A DNA stretch of 46,586 bases from an uncultured Mycoplasmatota bacterium (GCA_900549285.1 URNW01000010.1:1-46586), one strand, 5' to 3'; positions 1 through 7,258 are shown, counted from the first letter of the stretch. Numbers and translations: made by a program. Notes: generated by a model not told the origin, from the sequence alone.

Positions 1-1326
1 CACTCTTTCTAAACTATTTACAATACTCTTAAATTCATTTCCTCTGTCTTCAAATTTTAAATATTGATCCCATGATGCTGAGGCTGGACTTAGTAAAACA
101 ATATCTCTTGGTTTTACCTCTTCTTTTATTTTTGTCATTGCTTCTTTTAAAGTATTAAATTCATAAGCTTTTACTTTATTTTGATGAGCAAAATCCATGA
201 TCCTTTTTCTTACTTCTCCTATTGCATATATACATGTTACTTTGGATAAGTAAGGAACTAAATCTTGAAAATCTTGACTACGTTCCATTCCTCCTAATAT
301 TAAATGAATATTTCCATCAAAACTCTTTAATGCTGTAATTGTTGCAGTTGGATTAGTAGATTTTGAATCATTATAATATTTTACACCATTTAATTCTCTT
401 ACAAATTCGATACGGTGTTCTACCCCTTTAAATTCTTTTAATACTTCATTTACATATAGAAAGTCAATATCTAATACTTTAGCTAATAAATAAGTAACTA
501 ATATGTTTTCATAATTATGTGTTCCCTTTATGATGATATCTTTCGTATTCATTACAGGTTTATTATCAATATATATATGATCTTCTAAAATATAATTTTC
601 TTTATTATTAAAGTAATATTTTGTTGATAAAATATTTTCAGTTAGCTTCATTGAATCATAATTTGTAGCATTAATAATTGCTATATCCTTTTTTGTATGA
701 TGATTAAATATTTTTCTTTTTACATTTTTATAATTTTCATATGATCCATGATAATCTAAGTGGGTTGGACATAAATTTGTTAAAACGCTTATATCAGTTT
801 TAAAATCATGCATATCTATTAATTGATGATCAGATATTTCTAATAATAATATATCATTTGGCTCTAAAGAAGAAACAATCTGAGATAAAGGAGTTCCGAT
901 ATTTCCGCCTAATTTTACAGATTTTCCTGCTTTTTTTAGAACTTCATATATTAAAGTTGTTGTTGTTGTTTTACCATTACTACCAGTAATTCCTATGATT
1001 TTAACAGGATTTTTTATATAATGATAGGCTACTTCCATTTCATTTACTATAGGAATTTTAAGCTCTCTTGCTTTTTCTACGCAAGGATGAAATGGGAATA
1101 CAGCTGGATTTTTTATTAAGATATCAAAAGTATTATCTAAGATATTTTCAGGTTCTAATGTCTTTATAAAAGGAATATTCATTTTAGCTAATTCTTGTAT
1201 CTTTTCCTCTTCTTGATCTTTTTGATCTGTTATATATATTTGATTATTTCCTGTGCTTAAAAGTTTTGCTACTTCATAACCACTTTTTGCCATTCCTAAA
1301 ATTAATATTTTTTTATTTTCAATCAT
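1..1326 (-). CDS. murD: UDP-N-acetylmuramoylalanine--D-glutamate ligase, C-terminus cut by window edge
   Basis: Cytoplasmic Mur ligase that adds D-glutamate to UDP-MurNAc-L-Ala in peptidoglycan precursor synthesis. I translated it by hand: 442 residues are open to base 1, so only a few C-terminal residues are missing (MurD is about 450). It starts MIENKKILILGMAKSG (N-terminal Rossmann-like domain). The ATP-binding loop GITGSNGKTTTTT is near residue 110. The central motif reads PTHLDYHGSYENYK, followed by GVEHRIEFV and a C-terminal-domain motif YYNDSKSTNPTAT. The usual SSFQL reads SDHQL here. The start ATG follows AGGTGAT at a normal distance. The partner gene would lie left of the window. Confidence 0.95.
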   Translation of the reverse strand, partial: MIENKKILILGMAKSGYEVAKLLSTGNNQIYITDQKDQEEEKIQELAKMNIPFIKTLEPENILDNTFDILIKNPAVFPFHPCVEKARELKIPIVNEMEVAYHYIKNPVKIIGITGSNGKTTTTTLIYEVLKKAGKSVKLGGNIGTPLSQIVSSLEPNDILLLEISDHQLIDMHDFKTDISVLTNLCPTHLDYHGSYENYKNVKRKIFNHHTKKDIAIINATNYDSMKLTENILSTKYYFNNKENYILEDHIYIDNKPVMNTKDIIIKGTHNYENILVTYLLAKVLDIDFLYVNEVLKEFKGVEHRIEFVRELNGVKYYNDSKSTNPTATITALKSFDGNIHLILGGMERSQDFQDLVPYLSKVTCIYAIGEVRKRIMDFAHQNKVKAYEFNTLKEAMTKIKEEVKPRDIVLLSPASASWDQYLKFEDRGNEFKSIVNSLERV

Positions 1327-1372
1327 TTATATCACCTGTTTTAATTATATTCTAAAATATTAAAAAAAGCAA

Positions 1373-1963
1373 TTAACTATTCATAATTGCTTCTACATAA
1401 TAATAGACACTATCATGCCAATTTGGATTAGCAGCATATTTGGTATTAATTGCTTCTGGAGTAGTTAATCCTTTAGCATAATAGTTATTTGCTAAGTTAT
1501 TTATGAAGGCTTCTAAGCCCATTTCTAATGTTTTAAATGTAGCATATTTTCCACTAGAAGATTTCATTCCACCAACATTATTTGCATTTCTTACTAGAGA
1601 ACTACATGTCCATTTACATCCTGTTTCTACTAGAATAATAGAAGCTGCTACTACTGGATCTACGCCTTTATCTATCGCTAAACTAGCAATAGTTGTACCA
1701 TAACCATCTAAAGTAGAATTTAAAACATTATCTATTTTCATGCCTAATTCTTCTAAAGTTAATCCTGCATAAACGATTATTTTTTCTTGTTCTTTCTCTT
1801 CTTGTTCTTTATATCTGTTTAATGGAGTATCACTTCGATACAAAACATTATTGACTATTATATTTTCTACTAATACCTTTTCCTTATTTTTTTCTTTAAA
1901 ACCAATTATTAAACTACTTGTAATTAAAATAACAAAAGCCATTTTAATACATAAATTTTTCAT
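1373..1963 (-). CDS. Secreted glucosaminidase-like (lysozyme-fold) protein
   Basis: 196 residues. An N-terminal hydrophobic segment (about residues 7-22) is a signal peptide or signal anchor, then a charged linker (EQEEKEQEK). The C-terminal about 110 residues fit the N-acetylglucosaminidase family (FlgJ/AtlA type): the segment VDPVVAASIILVETGCKW carries the expected catalytic Glu, followed by NNVGGMKSSSGKYATF and a C-terminal YYYVEAIMNS. Members cut glycan strands in the cell wall. Two Cys (in ETGCKWTCSS) could form a disulfide outside the cell. Start ATG follows GGAGGAAG. It sits directly downstream of murD's start in the same direction, 47 bp after this gene's stop. Whether it is active or structural cannot be read from sequence. 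Confidence 0.75.
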   Translation of the reverse strand: MKNLCIKMAFVILITSSLIIGFKEKNKEKVLVENIIVNNVLYRSDTPLNRYKEQEEKEQEKIIVYAGLTLEELGMKIDNVLNSTLDGYGTTIASLAIDKGVDPVVAASIILVETGCKWTCSSLVRNANNVGGMKSSSGKYATFKTLEMGLEAFINNLANNYYAKGLTTPEAINTKYAANPNWHDSVYYYVEAIMNS

Positions 1964-2047
1964 TTAAATACTTCCTCCTACTTTTTGCGAAGTGATTTAT
2001 ATTCTACCATAAATTATTTTTTTTGTCAAATCCATACATACAAACGT

Positions 2048-2341
2048 TTATATTCTTTTAATATCTATTATGTCTATCATGTTAATTTTTTCACCATTTA
2101 AACAAAGAAGATTATTACCAGATTTGCCAACAATGGTAGTTTTTATTTCACCATTTTTAGTTTTAATCAAAACGTTACTTTTATACACATGATGAGGAGA
2201 AGCGAAAATTTGATTAATTTGTTCATATATGTTTGCTGTACTACTTCTAAGTTCTTCATTTTTACCATAATAAATATCATTATTATTTCTAATTTCTTTA
2301 TCTATGGGATTAGCATATACCTTTGGTAAATCTTTTTTCAT
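2048..2341 (-). CDS. Small protein of unknown function
   Basis: 97 residues, soluble, no signal peptide. I do not recognise the family. The N-terminal third is polar and Asn/Lys-rich (KVYANPIDKEIRNNNDIYYG). The C-terminal half looks like a small beta domain (VYKSNVLIKTKNGEIKTTIVG then GEKINMIDIIDIKRI), of the kind that binds or coats. AGAGGTG stands upstream of the ATG. It is divergent from the SEDS gene, and its start codon region coincides with a candidate -35 for that gene. Together with the glucosaminidase and SEDS genes the context is cell-envelope, but that is only neighbourhood. Confidence 0.6.
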   Translation of the reverse strand: MKKDLPKVYANPIDKEIRNNNDIYYGKNEELRSSTANIYEQINQIFASPHHVYKSNVLIKTKNGEIKTTIVGKSGNNLLCLNGEKINMIDIIDIKRI

Positions 2342-2369
2342 TTAGAACACCTCTATTACATTTTATGAT
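2341..2369 (+). promoter_or_regulatory. Candidate promoter of the SEDS gene
   Basis: TTTAGA (2341-2346), 17-bp spacer, TATGAT (2364-2369). It overlaps the start of the divergent small gene. The predicted transcript start leaves only a short leader before ATG 2400. Confidence 0.4.
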
Positions 2370-2399
2370 AAATTTTTAATTTTGAAACATACTAATATT

Positions 2400-3494
2400 A
2401 TGAAAAAGAAAATGATTTTGAATAAACTTATTATTTTTATACCTATTTTTATTCTTCTTTGTATTTCTTTACTTAATATGTATTTTATAAGTATTGAATG
2501 GGAAGGATATGAAAACTATTTGTTTAAACAATCTTTATGGTTTGGAATTGGATTTCTGATTCTTGGTCTTTTTTATTTTTTTAAACCTAAAATTTTCTTT
2601 CGATATTCAAAATACTTATATTGGATTAATGTAACTCTTTTAATATTAGTATTGTTTTTTGGGACAACAATTAATGGTTCTAAAGCATGGTTTAAATTTC
2701 CCTTCTTTTCTTTCCAGCCTAGTGAACTTATGAAATTTACTTTGGCTCTTTATTTAAGCTATATTCTTTCTCAAAGTAAAAAAGGAGATATGAAACAGGA
2801 ATTTAAAACTATTTTAAAAGCTTTTTTCTTTACTCTTACTCCTTCATTATTTGTTTTTTTAGAACCTGATACAGGAGCTATTATTATTTATTTTCTCATT
2901 ATGATTGGGATTATTTTAGTTTATAAAATAAATTTTAAATGGTATATCCTTTTAGGAATTATTCTCTTTTTGTTTTTGGGTGCTTTTTTCTATTTATATT
3001 ATTTTCATCAAGATTTACTTATTAATCTTATTGGTACTTCTTTCTTTTATCGTGTAGATAGAATACTCACTTTTGTTAATCAAGATTCTTTTCAATTAAA
3101 TCGGGCTTTAATTTCTATTGGATCTGCTAATTTTTTTACGTATAGTAGTGGGGTTTATATACCAGAAGCTCCTACTGATTTTATAGTTGCTTTTTCTATT
3201 AGTAAACTTGGTATTATCAGTTTTATTATTATTTTAATCTGTTTTCTTGTTTTGGATATTTACTTTTTGATTAGACTTTTTAAAACTAAAAATAAGCAAT
3301 ATAAGATGTTTATCGCTGGTTTTTTAACTATGTTTATCTTTGCACAAATAGAAAATATTGGGATGAATTTAGGAATCCTACCAATTATTGGTCTTCCTCT
3401 TCCTTTTGTTAGTTATGGAGGAACAAATATTATTGTTTACTTTATGTTTTTGGGTATTTTAGTTAATATTGAAAGAAATGCATTTGTAAAATAA
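2400..3494 (+). CDS. SEDS-family peptidoglycan glycosyltransferase (RodA/FtsW/SpoVE type)
   Basis: About 364 residues with roughly ten membrane segments. SEDS proteins polymerise lipid II into glycan strands together with a class B PBP. Diagnostic pieces: NGSKAWFKFPFFSFQPSELM (the conserved W-x-x-QPSE region), FLEPDTGAIIIY (catalytic Asp loop) and LPLPFVSYGGTN near the C-terminus. I chose ATG 2400. An in-frame TTG at 2382 would add six residues, but neither has a clear Shine-Dalgarno site. Short for FtsW and closer to RodA/SpoVE in length. I cannot assign elongation, division or spore cortex from sequence alone. No PBP partner lies next to it. Transcription may run on to the terminator at 3581-3609. 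Confidence 0.9.
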   Translation: MKKKMILNKLIIFIPIFILLCISLLNMYFISIEWEGYENYLFKQSLWFGIGFLILGLFYFFKPKIFFRYSKYLYWINVTLLILVLFFGTTINGSKAWFKFPFFSFQPSELMKFTLALYLSYILSQSKKGDMKQEFKTILKAFFFTLTPSLFVFLEPDTGAIIIYFLIMIGIILVYKINFKWYILLGIILFLFLGAFFYLYYFHQDLLINLIGTSFFYRVDRILTFVNQDSFQLNRALISIGSANFFTYSSGVYIPEAPTDFIVAFSISKLGIISFIIILICFLVLDIYFLIRLFKTKNKQYKMFIAGFLTMFIFAQIENIGMNLGILPIIGLPLPFVSYGGTNIIVYFMFLGILVNIERNAFVK

Positions 3495-3501
3495 ATGTAA
3501 A

Positions 3502-3530
3502 TTGTATTTATATTAAAAATATGTTATATT
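3502..3530 (+). promoter_or_regulatory. Promoter of antisense RNA (candidate antitoxin)
   Basis: TTGTAT (3502-3507), exact 17-bp spacer, TATATT (3525-3530), with TG one base before the -10 (extended -10). The predicted start is near 3537, just before a strong hairpin. Confidence 0.55.
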
Positions 3531-3536
3531 AATTAT

Positions 3537-3609
3537 GTAAGTGTTATTCACTTAGTGGATAACACTTACTTTTGTGTATGCGCTATGCCTTTTGGCTAGC
3601 GTCTTTTTT
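3537..3609 (+). ncRNA. Candidate antisense antitoxin RNA, about 73 nt
   Basis: A compact RNA fits between the promoter at 3502-3530 and a terminator at 3581-3609. It begins with a perfect 11-bp stem (GTAAGTGTTAT with ATAACACTTAC, 3537-3569), then a terminator hairpin. Its 3' part is antisense to the last codons and 3' untranslated region of the small hydrophobic peptide gene on the other strand. A convergent pair overlapping at 3' ends is the arrangement of txpA/RatA-type type I toxin-antitoxin systems in Firmicutes. Promoter, hairpins and overlap are visible. The function is inferred. Confidence 0.5.
3581..3609 (+). terminator. Rho-independent terminator
   Basis: CGCTA/TAGCG plus GCC/GGC stem with one bulged T and a TTTT loop, followed by TCTTTTTT. 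It ends the antisense RNA and probably also read-through from the SEDS gene. Confidence 0.75.
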
Positions 3610-3670
3610 CATGATTATCTTTTTGGATAAGCATAATTATTATAATAAGTAATAATGTCATATCACTCAT
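3596..3670 (-). CDS. 24-residue membrane peptide, candidate type I toxin
   Basis: Reads M-S-D-M-T, then a run of about ten Leu/Ile/Met residues (LLLIIIIMLI), then a charged tail QKDNHEKRR and TAG. Start ATG 3670 is preceded by the strong Shine-Dalgarno TAGGAGGGG with 6-nt spacing. One short hydrophobic helix with a basic tail is the general plan of Fst/TxpA/Ldr-type toxins, which insert in the membrane when overexpressed, but I see no sequence match to a named family. Its 3' end is covered by a convergent RNA with its own promoter. A second GGAGG lies further upstream in the leader, and a 16-bp palindrome in the leader could hold a fold. Confidence 0.55.
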   Translation of the reverse strand: MSDMTLLLIIIIMLIQKDNHEKRR

Positions 3671-3711
3671 TTACATCCCCTCCTACTTTCGTAAAAACCT
3701 CCTGAATACTC

Positions 3712-3727
3712 AGTAGTTTAAACTACT
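3712..3727. repeat. Perfect 16-bp palindrome in the leader of the candidate toxin mRNA
   Basis: AGTAGTTTAAACTACT. It lies about 40 bp upstream of the toxin ATG, between the predicted promoter and the Shine-Dalgarno sites, so it would be a hairpin in the mRNA or an operator. Confidence 0.6.
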
Positions 3728-3773
3728 AATAAAATAGAAAGCAGGCGCTACCACCAGTAAATAACAATTATTT

Positions 3774-3802
3774 ATTATGAATGATAGTATCTTAAAAAGC
3801 AA
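3774..3802 (-). promoter_or_regulatory. Candidate promoter of the toxin mRNA
   Basis: Minus strand TTGCTT (3802-3797), 17-bp spacer, CATAAT (3779-3774). It would give a leader of about 95 nt before the peptide ATG at 3670, typical in length for type I toxin mRNAs. Confidence 0.4.
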
Positions 3803-3857
3803 GAAAAACCGTTCGACAAATTCCGACATTTTTTGATATTTATGTTGAAAGTAAATA

Positions 3858-3886
3858 TTGTGTTTATGATATATTTCGTTTATACT
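3858..3886 (+). promoter_or_regulatory. Candidate promoter of the repeat-containing RNA
   Basis: TTGTGT (3858-3863), 17-bp spacer, TATACT (3881-3886). It would start an RNA near 3893 that runs through the 3923-4028 repeat to the terminator at 4162-4187. Confidence 0.4.
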
Positions 3887-3922
3887 TAAGTTAAGGTTAA
3901 TCTATTAACTGGGCTTGTGTTA

Positions 3923-4028
3923 GTCTCCGTATAATGCTGATTCTGATGGTTGGGCTAACGTGTTCTATGTGAATTCGAGTGGCAACCTCAACAACACGAA
4001 CGTGAATAACACGATTGGTGTGCGCCCA
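3923..4028 (+). repeat. Template-like repeat matching the variable tip of the lectin-like gene
   Basis: A 106-bp block aligned by hand to 45578-45470 (minus): about 75 of 106 positions are identical, with one 3-bp gap. Read in frame it would encode SPYNADSDGWANVFYVNSSG and so on to GVRP, the same pattern as SPYYF...GVRP in the gene at 45398. No open frame continues on either side, and flanking DNA has no homology to that gene, so it looks like a copied block rather than a whole gene remnant. It is rich in AAC/AAT/ACG codons. Of its 27 adenines about 15 differ in the other copy, against about 16 of 79 other bases. Possible template repeat, sibling variable repeat or silent cassette. Confidence 0.6.
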
Positions 4029-4160
4029 ATACCTTTTTAAACTTAGTATTTGGCTAAGGCTAAATTAAAAAGCATTAAGGTACAAGATTAGTCTTTGGTT
4101 TTTCCTAAATAAATAGTATTGATATTTTAAAACTTGTATTTAAAATTGTTTACAGTACTT

Positions 4161-4187
4161 GGATAGAGATTTTCTCTATCTTTTTAA
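4161..4187 (+). terminator. Rho-independent terminator after the repeat
   Basis: GATAGAG / CTCTATC 7-bp stem with an ATTTT loop, followed by TTTTT. It would end an RNA of about 295 nt containing the 3923-4028 repeat. Confidence 0.65.
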
Positions 4188-4217
4188 TTTAAAAAAGCAA
4201 AAAAGTGAAATTTTTGC

Positions 4218-4246
4218 TTGACAAAACATAATTTTTGTTGTAGTAT
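4218..4246 (+). promoter_or_regulatory. Consensus sigma-A promoter of a small RNA
   Basis: TTGACA (4218-4223), 17-bp spacer, TAGTAT (4241-4246). The predicted start is near 4253-4255, exactly where the long stem of the small RNA begins. Confidence 0.75.
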
Positions 4247-4253
4247 ACATCCT

Positions 4254-4387
4254 CGAACATTTAGTTTGTTTGAATATTCTTTTCCATTCTTTGATATACT
4301 TCCTTTACTTAACTAATATCAAATTCTACTAATTCAAACAATAAATGTTTTTTTATTTGTTATTTAGCCCTATTGGGGCTTTTTTTA
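4254..4387 (+). ncRNA. Hairpin small RNA of unknown function
   Basis: Between a consensus promoter and two T-runs. The ends pair in a long stem: 4256-4263 with 4342-4349 and 4267-4275 with 4332-4340. An inner 8-bp stem (TTTGATAT 4290-4297 with ATATCAAA 4316-4323) is separated by a pyrimidine-rich internal bubble, and the apical loop contains ACTTCCTTTACTT. The long stem is itself followed by a run of seven T at 4348-4354, so the RNA may end there (about 100 nt) or at the second hairpin at 4366-4386 (about 133 nt). No open frame with a ribosome site is present. The bubble and CU-rich loops could pair with purine-rich ribosome-binding sites. No known family was recognised. Confidence 0.6.
4366..4386 (+). 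terminator. Rho-independent terminator, plus strand
   Basis: AGCCC / GGGCT stem, loop TATTG, then six T. The T-run overlaps the stop codon of the convergent gene. The opposite strand lacks a T-run, so it works in one direction. Confidence 0.75.
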
Positions 4388-5131
4388 TTCTTTCTTTTTT
4401 AGTTTTACATCATACGTATTCAATAATTTTTTATTTATTTTTCCCTTATTTATAGTATAACAATACTCTTCTAAAACTAATTTACTTTCCTCTTCTTTTT
4501 CTTCTAAAGCATAAATACTATTATCTGTAAATTTGGCTATTTTTTGCGTATTTTCATCATAGAAAATCTCTAATTCTTCTTCATTGATGCTTTGATAGTT
4601 TTTAGATGCATCATATATTAAAATATGTTCTAGTAATAGCGTTCCATTATCTGACCATAAAAAATATTCTTCTTTTTCATTTTCTATATTAGAGTAAATA
4701 CTTATTAATAAATAATCGGTTTCTTTATCTTTCATAATTTTTATATTTTCTTTATCTATTTTAATTTTTTCGTTTTGATTTTCAAATATTTCATCTATAG
4801 ATTCAGCTTTAAATTTATTATTTACTTCCATAGCTAGAATTTCTTTGCCATCTAAATAAAGTGTTAAATTAATTTGAGCATATTTTTTTTCAAACGTTAC
4901 TCGATAATTACTCTTTAATTTATGTCTTTTTCCATTTAATTGAATATTATATATTTCACTTAATTCATTTTCAGTCATATTCGTAGAAGCTTTCTCAATA
5001 CTTTTTGTTTTTATTATCTCTTGGGCACCTTTAATATCTTGATGAGTTAATGTATAAATGGTTATTGATATAATCCCTATGGAAATTATTATTAAAAGTA
5101 TCATATTTATTTTTTTCATAGTATTCCTCAC
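4385..5131 (-). CDS. Membrane-anchored extracytoplasmic protein of unknown function
   Basis: 248 residues. One N-terminal membrane segment (about residues 9-28, ILLIIISIGIISITIYTL) after a short basic start, so the rest is probably outside. The exported part is acidic and Lys/Glu-rich, with alternating beta-like stretches such as YAQINLTLYLDGKEILAMEV and an ending VKLKKKE. Two repeats of similar length may form a two-lobed beta fold, but I do not recognise a family. It follows the pilin-like operon by 66 bp in the same direction and could be read through from it. It converges with the small RNA and its terminator. Confidence 0.6.
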   Translation of the reverse strand: MRNTMKKINMILLIIISIGIISITIYTLTHQDIKGAQEIIKTKSIEKASTNMTENELSEIYNIQLNGKRHKLKSNYRVTFEKKYAQINLTLYLDGKEILAMEVNNKFKAESIDEIFENQNEKIKIDKENIKIMKDKETDYLLISIYSNIENEKEEYFLWSDNGTLLLEHILIYDASKNYQSINEEELEIFYDENTQKIAKFTDNSIYALEEKEEESKLVLEEYCYTINKGKINKKLLNTYDVKLKKKE

Positions 5132-5197
5132 TTATTTATTATTATATCAATAAAAATACTTTTTTAAAACAAAAAATAGTTACTTTTTGTGAAGTAA

Positions 5198-6193
5198 CTA
5201 TTTAAATATGTTAAATAATTTTGCTTTTCCTGAATTACTACTATTTAATCTAGAAAAACCTAAAGCTACTAGAAAATCATCTAATACTTGTTCATGTTCT
5301 TTTTTATCATCTAAATATGGTAAATTGAAAAATACTTTACTATTTGCTTCTCGTTCAAAATCATTGATGTCTTTATTTGTTAATACACTTTTATTCAATA
5401 CTATTTTTTTATCTTTTAATTTTTCAAAAGCATCTCGATCTTGGCGAATTAATTTATTTAATTTTATTAATCCTGGTTCAATTAAATATATGATATCATT
5501 ACATAAGTTTCCTTGAGTTGAATCATTAAGATCAACTAAAATTACTTCTGCCTCAGGATTATTCGCAATATTAAATGCTAAATCTAAAGAGGTTGTAGAT
5601 TTTAAACTTTTATCATTAAAGTATTTAAAGTCTTCTTTATCTACTTCTATTGCTACAACATTATAAGCTACTTCTAAATGCTTTTTTAACATGTATGTAA
5701 GTGTAGTTGCTCCTGCATGAGCAGTTACGTTTTTAAATCCTACTATTCTTAGTCCACCACTACCTGTTCCTGTAAAAGTGTCATATTCTAATACTTCATT
5801 ATTCGTATTACCATTTAAATTATGATATTGAGCTACATCTTTATAAGAATTAGGATTATCAATTAAAAATTTTACAGCATTAATATTGCGAGTAAAGTTA
5901 TAAATTCCCATTGATACTAATCCCGATAAATATCCACCGCTATTTACCATGGCTGAATCATCTAATAGTAAAATTAACTTGCTTGGATCAAAATTAACTG
6001 ATAATTTTTGAATTGTTTTGATGTTTTGGTACCCTTTAATTGCGGTAATATCAATAATCATCTTATTAAAATAAAAATTTGTAAAAATATTAGCTAATTC
6101 TTCAACTTCATATTCACCATTAATACTTTTTATGACATCAATATCTAATGTTGCTAACATATTTTGATATTTATTTGATACAATAACATTCAT
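5198..6193 (-). CDS. CpaE/TadZ-like P-loop ATPase with degenerate Walker A
   Basis: 331 residues. The N-terminal about 130 residues look like the receiver-like domain of TadZ/CpaE (LILLLDDSAMVNSGGYLSGL). The second half fits the MinD/ParA family: GFKNVTAHAGATTLTYML at the P-loop position, NVVAIEVDKEDF for the switch region, AEVILVDLNDS for Walker B. The deviant Walker A normally has KGGVGKTT or KGGVGAST. Here both lysines are missing, so ATP hydrolysis is doubtful. In Tad pili this protein localises the machinery at the membrane. It is the last gene of an operon with four pilin-like proteins. No CpaF, TadB or TadC gene is in the window. SD AGAGGGG precedes the ATG. Confidence 0.7.
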   Translation of the reverse strand: MNVIVSNKYQNMLATLDIDVIKSINGEYEVEELANIFTNFYFNKMIIDITAIKGYQNIKTIQKLSVNFDPSKLILLLDDSAMVNSGGYLSGLVSMGIYNFTRNINAVKFLIDNPNSYKDVAQYHNLNGNTNNEVLEYDTFTGTGSGGLRIVGFKNVTAHAGATTLTYMLKKHLEVAYNVVAIEVDKEDFKYFNDKSLKSTTSLDLAFNIANNPEAEVILVDLNDSTQGNLCNDIIYLIEPGLIKLNKLIRQDRDAFEKLKDKKIVLNKSVLTNKDINDFEREANSKVFFNLPYLDDKKEHEQVLDDFLVALGFSRLNSSNSGKAKLFNIFK

Positions 6194-6214
6194 ATTTTTC
6201 CCCTCTTTCTATTT

Positions 6215-6703
6215 TTAACTGCCAATTACATCATTATATTCTTTATCATCTTGAGCTTGGAAATTACTGGTTGTACCTTTTATAGTAAAACTAGATGTAT
6301 CCCCAATTATTGGTAAATTAAATTTATAAAAAATGGTAATTTGATAATAATTTGTCGTATTAGTACCTTTATATTTTTTTACACAATAATAATATTTTTC
6401 TCCTGTTCGTGCTGGTTCTAGTTTCGTCGTATTTAGGTCTAGAGCACCATATACTCCTGTTTCATTATCCCCATCTGGGACACATATTCCTTCTACATCA
6501 TAACCTGTATATAATAAGTAATTATTAGCCAGTTCAACAGATGAATCATTTATTCCTTCATATTTTTCAAACATATTTATTAACTCATTTTTTATTTTAA
6601 CTGTTCGTGAATAATTTAATGTTAAAACAATAAAGCCTACAAATAGTAAAATAAATAAAATCATTAATTGTAATAACCAGGTTCCACCAATCGTATGTCT
6701 CAT
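6215..6703 (-). CDS. Pseudopilin/TadE-like membrane protein
   Basis: 162 residues. Starts MRHTIGGTWLLQLMIL with one hydrophobic helix (about residues 8-28), then NYSRTVKIKNELINMFEKYE as a continuing amphipathic helix and a C-terminal extracytoplasmic domain with two Cys (EGICVPDG and YYYCVKKYKG) and a beta-rich end. The layout and the short N-terminus ending in GG match the neighbour at 6706 almost exactly (same NYS-x-x-x-x-VKNE motif), so the two are paralogues. The plan resembles minor pilins or TadE/TadF of Tad systems: N-terminal helix in the membrane, globular part outside. Spacing to the upstream gene is 2 bp, so it is co-translated in the operon. Confidence 0.65.
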   Translation of the reverse strand: MRHTIGGTWLLQLMILFILLFVGFIVLTLNYSRTVKIKNELINMFEKYEGINDSSVELANNYLLYTGYDVEGICVPDGDNETGVYGALDLNTTKLEPARTGEKYYYCVKKYKGTNTTNYYQITIFYKFNLPIIGDTSSFTIKGTTSNFQAQDDKEYNDVIGS

Positions 6704-6705
6704 AT

Positions 6706-7245
6706 TTACACCCCACTACACCATGGATAGCTTGTAGGATCTCCACCTTCTTTAGCATCTCTGCACTCATTTGGTTCATAGATTCTTGCCGTTTCACCAT
6801 AGATACTAAATTCAAACAAGCTTCGTATAACAGGCAAATCTAATTGATAAAACACTTTTACTTGATAATATAAAGCATTGGGCAGCTCTGAATTAGAATT
6901 AGCTCTAATGGCTTTTACACAGAAAGCAGGATTTTGATTATCCAAAAGTCCTTCCCTATTATATCCTACCCAACCTGTTTCATCATCACTATTACAAACC
7001 CCTGTGCTACGATAATTTGCTTCTTTAAAATAATCGCTTATTTGTTCTGAAAAATTATAACAGTTAAAAGCATCTGGAGTCTGTGAAGTACATACTCCTC
7101 CTTGATTTCTTATAATATTTAAAATTTCATTTTTAACATTATATGCCTTAGAATAATTAATTGACATACTGATGTAACCCGCAAACAGTAATACAAATAC
7201 GATTACAATGTTAAATAAAGAAAAGCCACCAAATGCTTCTTTCAT
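6706..7245 (-). CDS. Pseudopilin/TadE-like membrane protein
   Basis: 179 residues. MKEAFGGFSLFNIVIVFVLL then a helix with SINYSKAYNVKNEILNIIRN, parallel to the next gene. The exported domain has six Cys (GGVCTS, FNCYNF, GVCNSD, FCVKAI, NECRDA, PWCSGV), far more than most cytoplasmic proteins here, so disulfides outside the cell are likely. Its sequence YYQVKVFYQLDLPVIRSLFEFSIYG matches YYQITIFYKFNLPIIGDTSSFTIKG in the neighbour, confirming paralogy. It is likely a minor pilin-like subunit. SD GAGGTGG precedes the ATG. Third gene of the operon that starts at 7778. Confidence 0.65.
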   Translation of the reverse strand: MKEAFGGFSLFNIVIVFVLLFAGYISMSINYSKAYNVKNEILNIIRNQGGVCTSQTPDAFNCYNFSEQISDYFKEANYRSTGVCNSDDETGWVGYNREGLLDNQNPAFCVKAIRANSNSELPNALYYQVKVFYQLDLPVIRSLFEFSIYGETARIYEPNECRDAKEGGDPTSYPWCSGV

Positions 7246-7258
7246 TAAACCACCTCAA

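Noticed and set aside
3923..4028. Reading the repeat as the C-terminus of a decayed copy of the lectin-like gene.
   Set aside because: No homology to that gene was found beyond the repeat borders on either side, so a whole-gene remnant is less likely than a copied block. I kept it as a possible alternative.
4254..4387. 6S RNA.
   Set aside because: The long stem with an internal bubble is similar in plan, but it is much shorter than Firmicute 6S RNAs and the expected conserved bubble sequence was not recognised.
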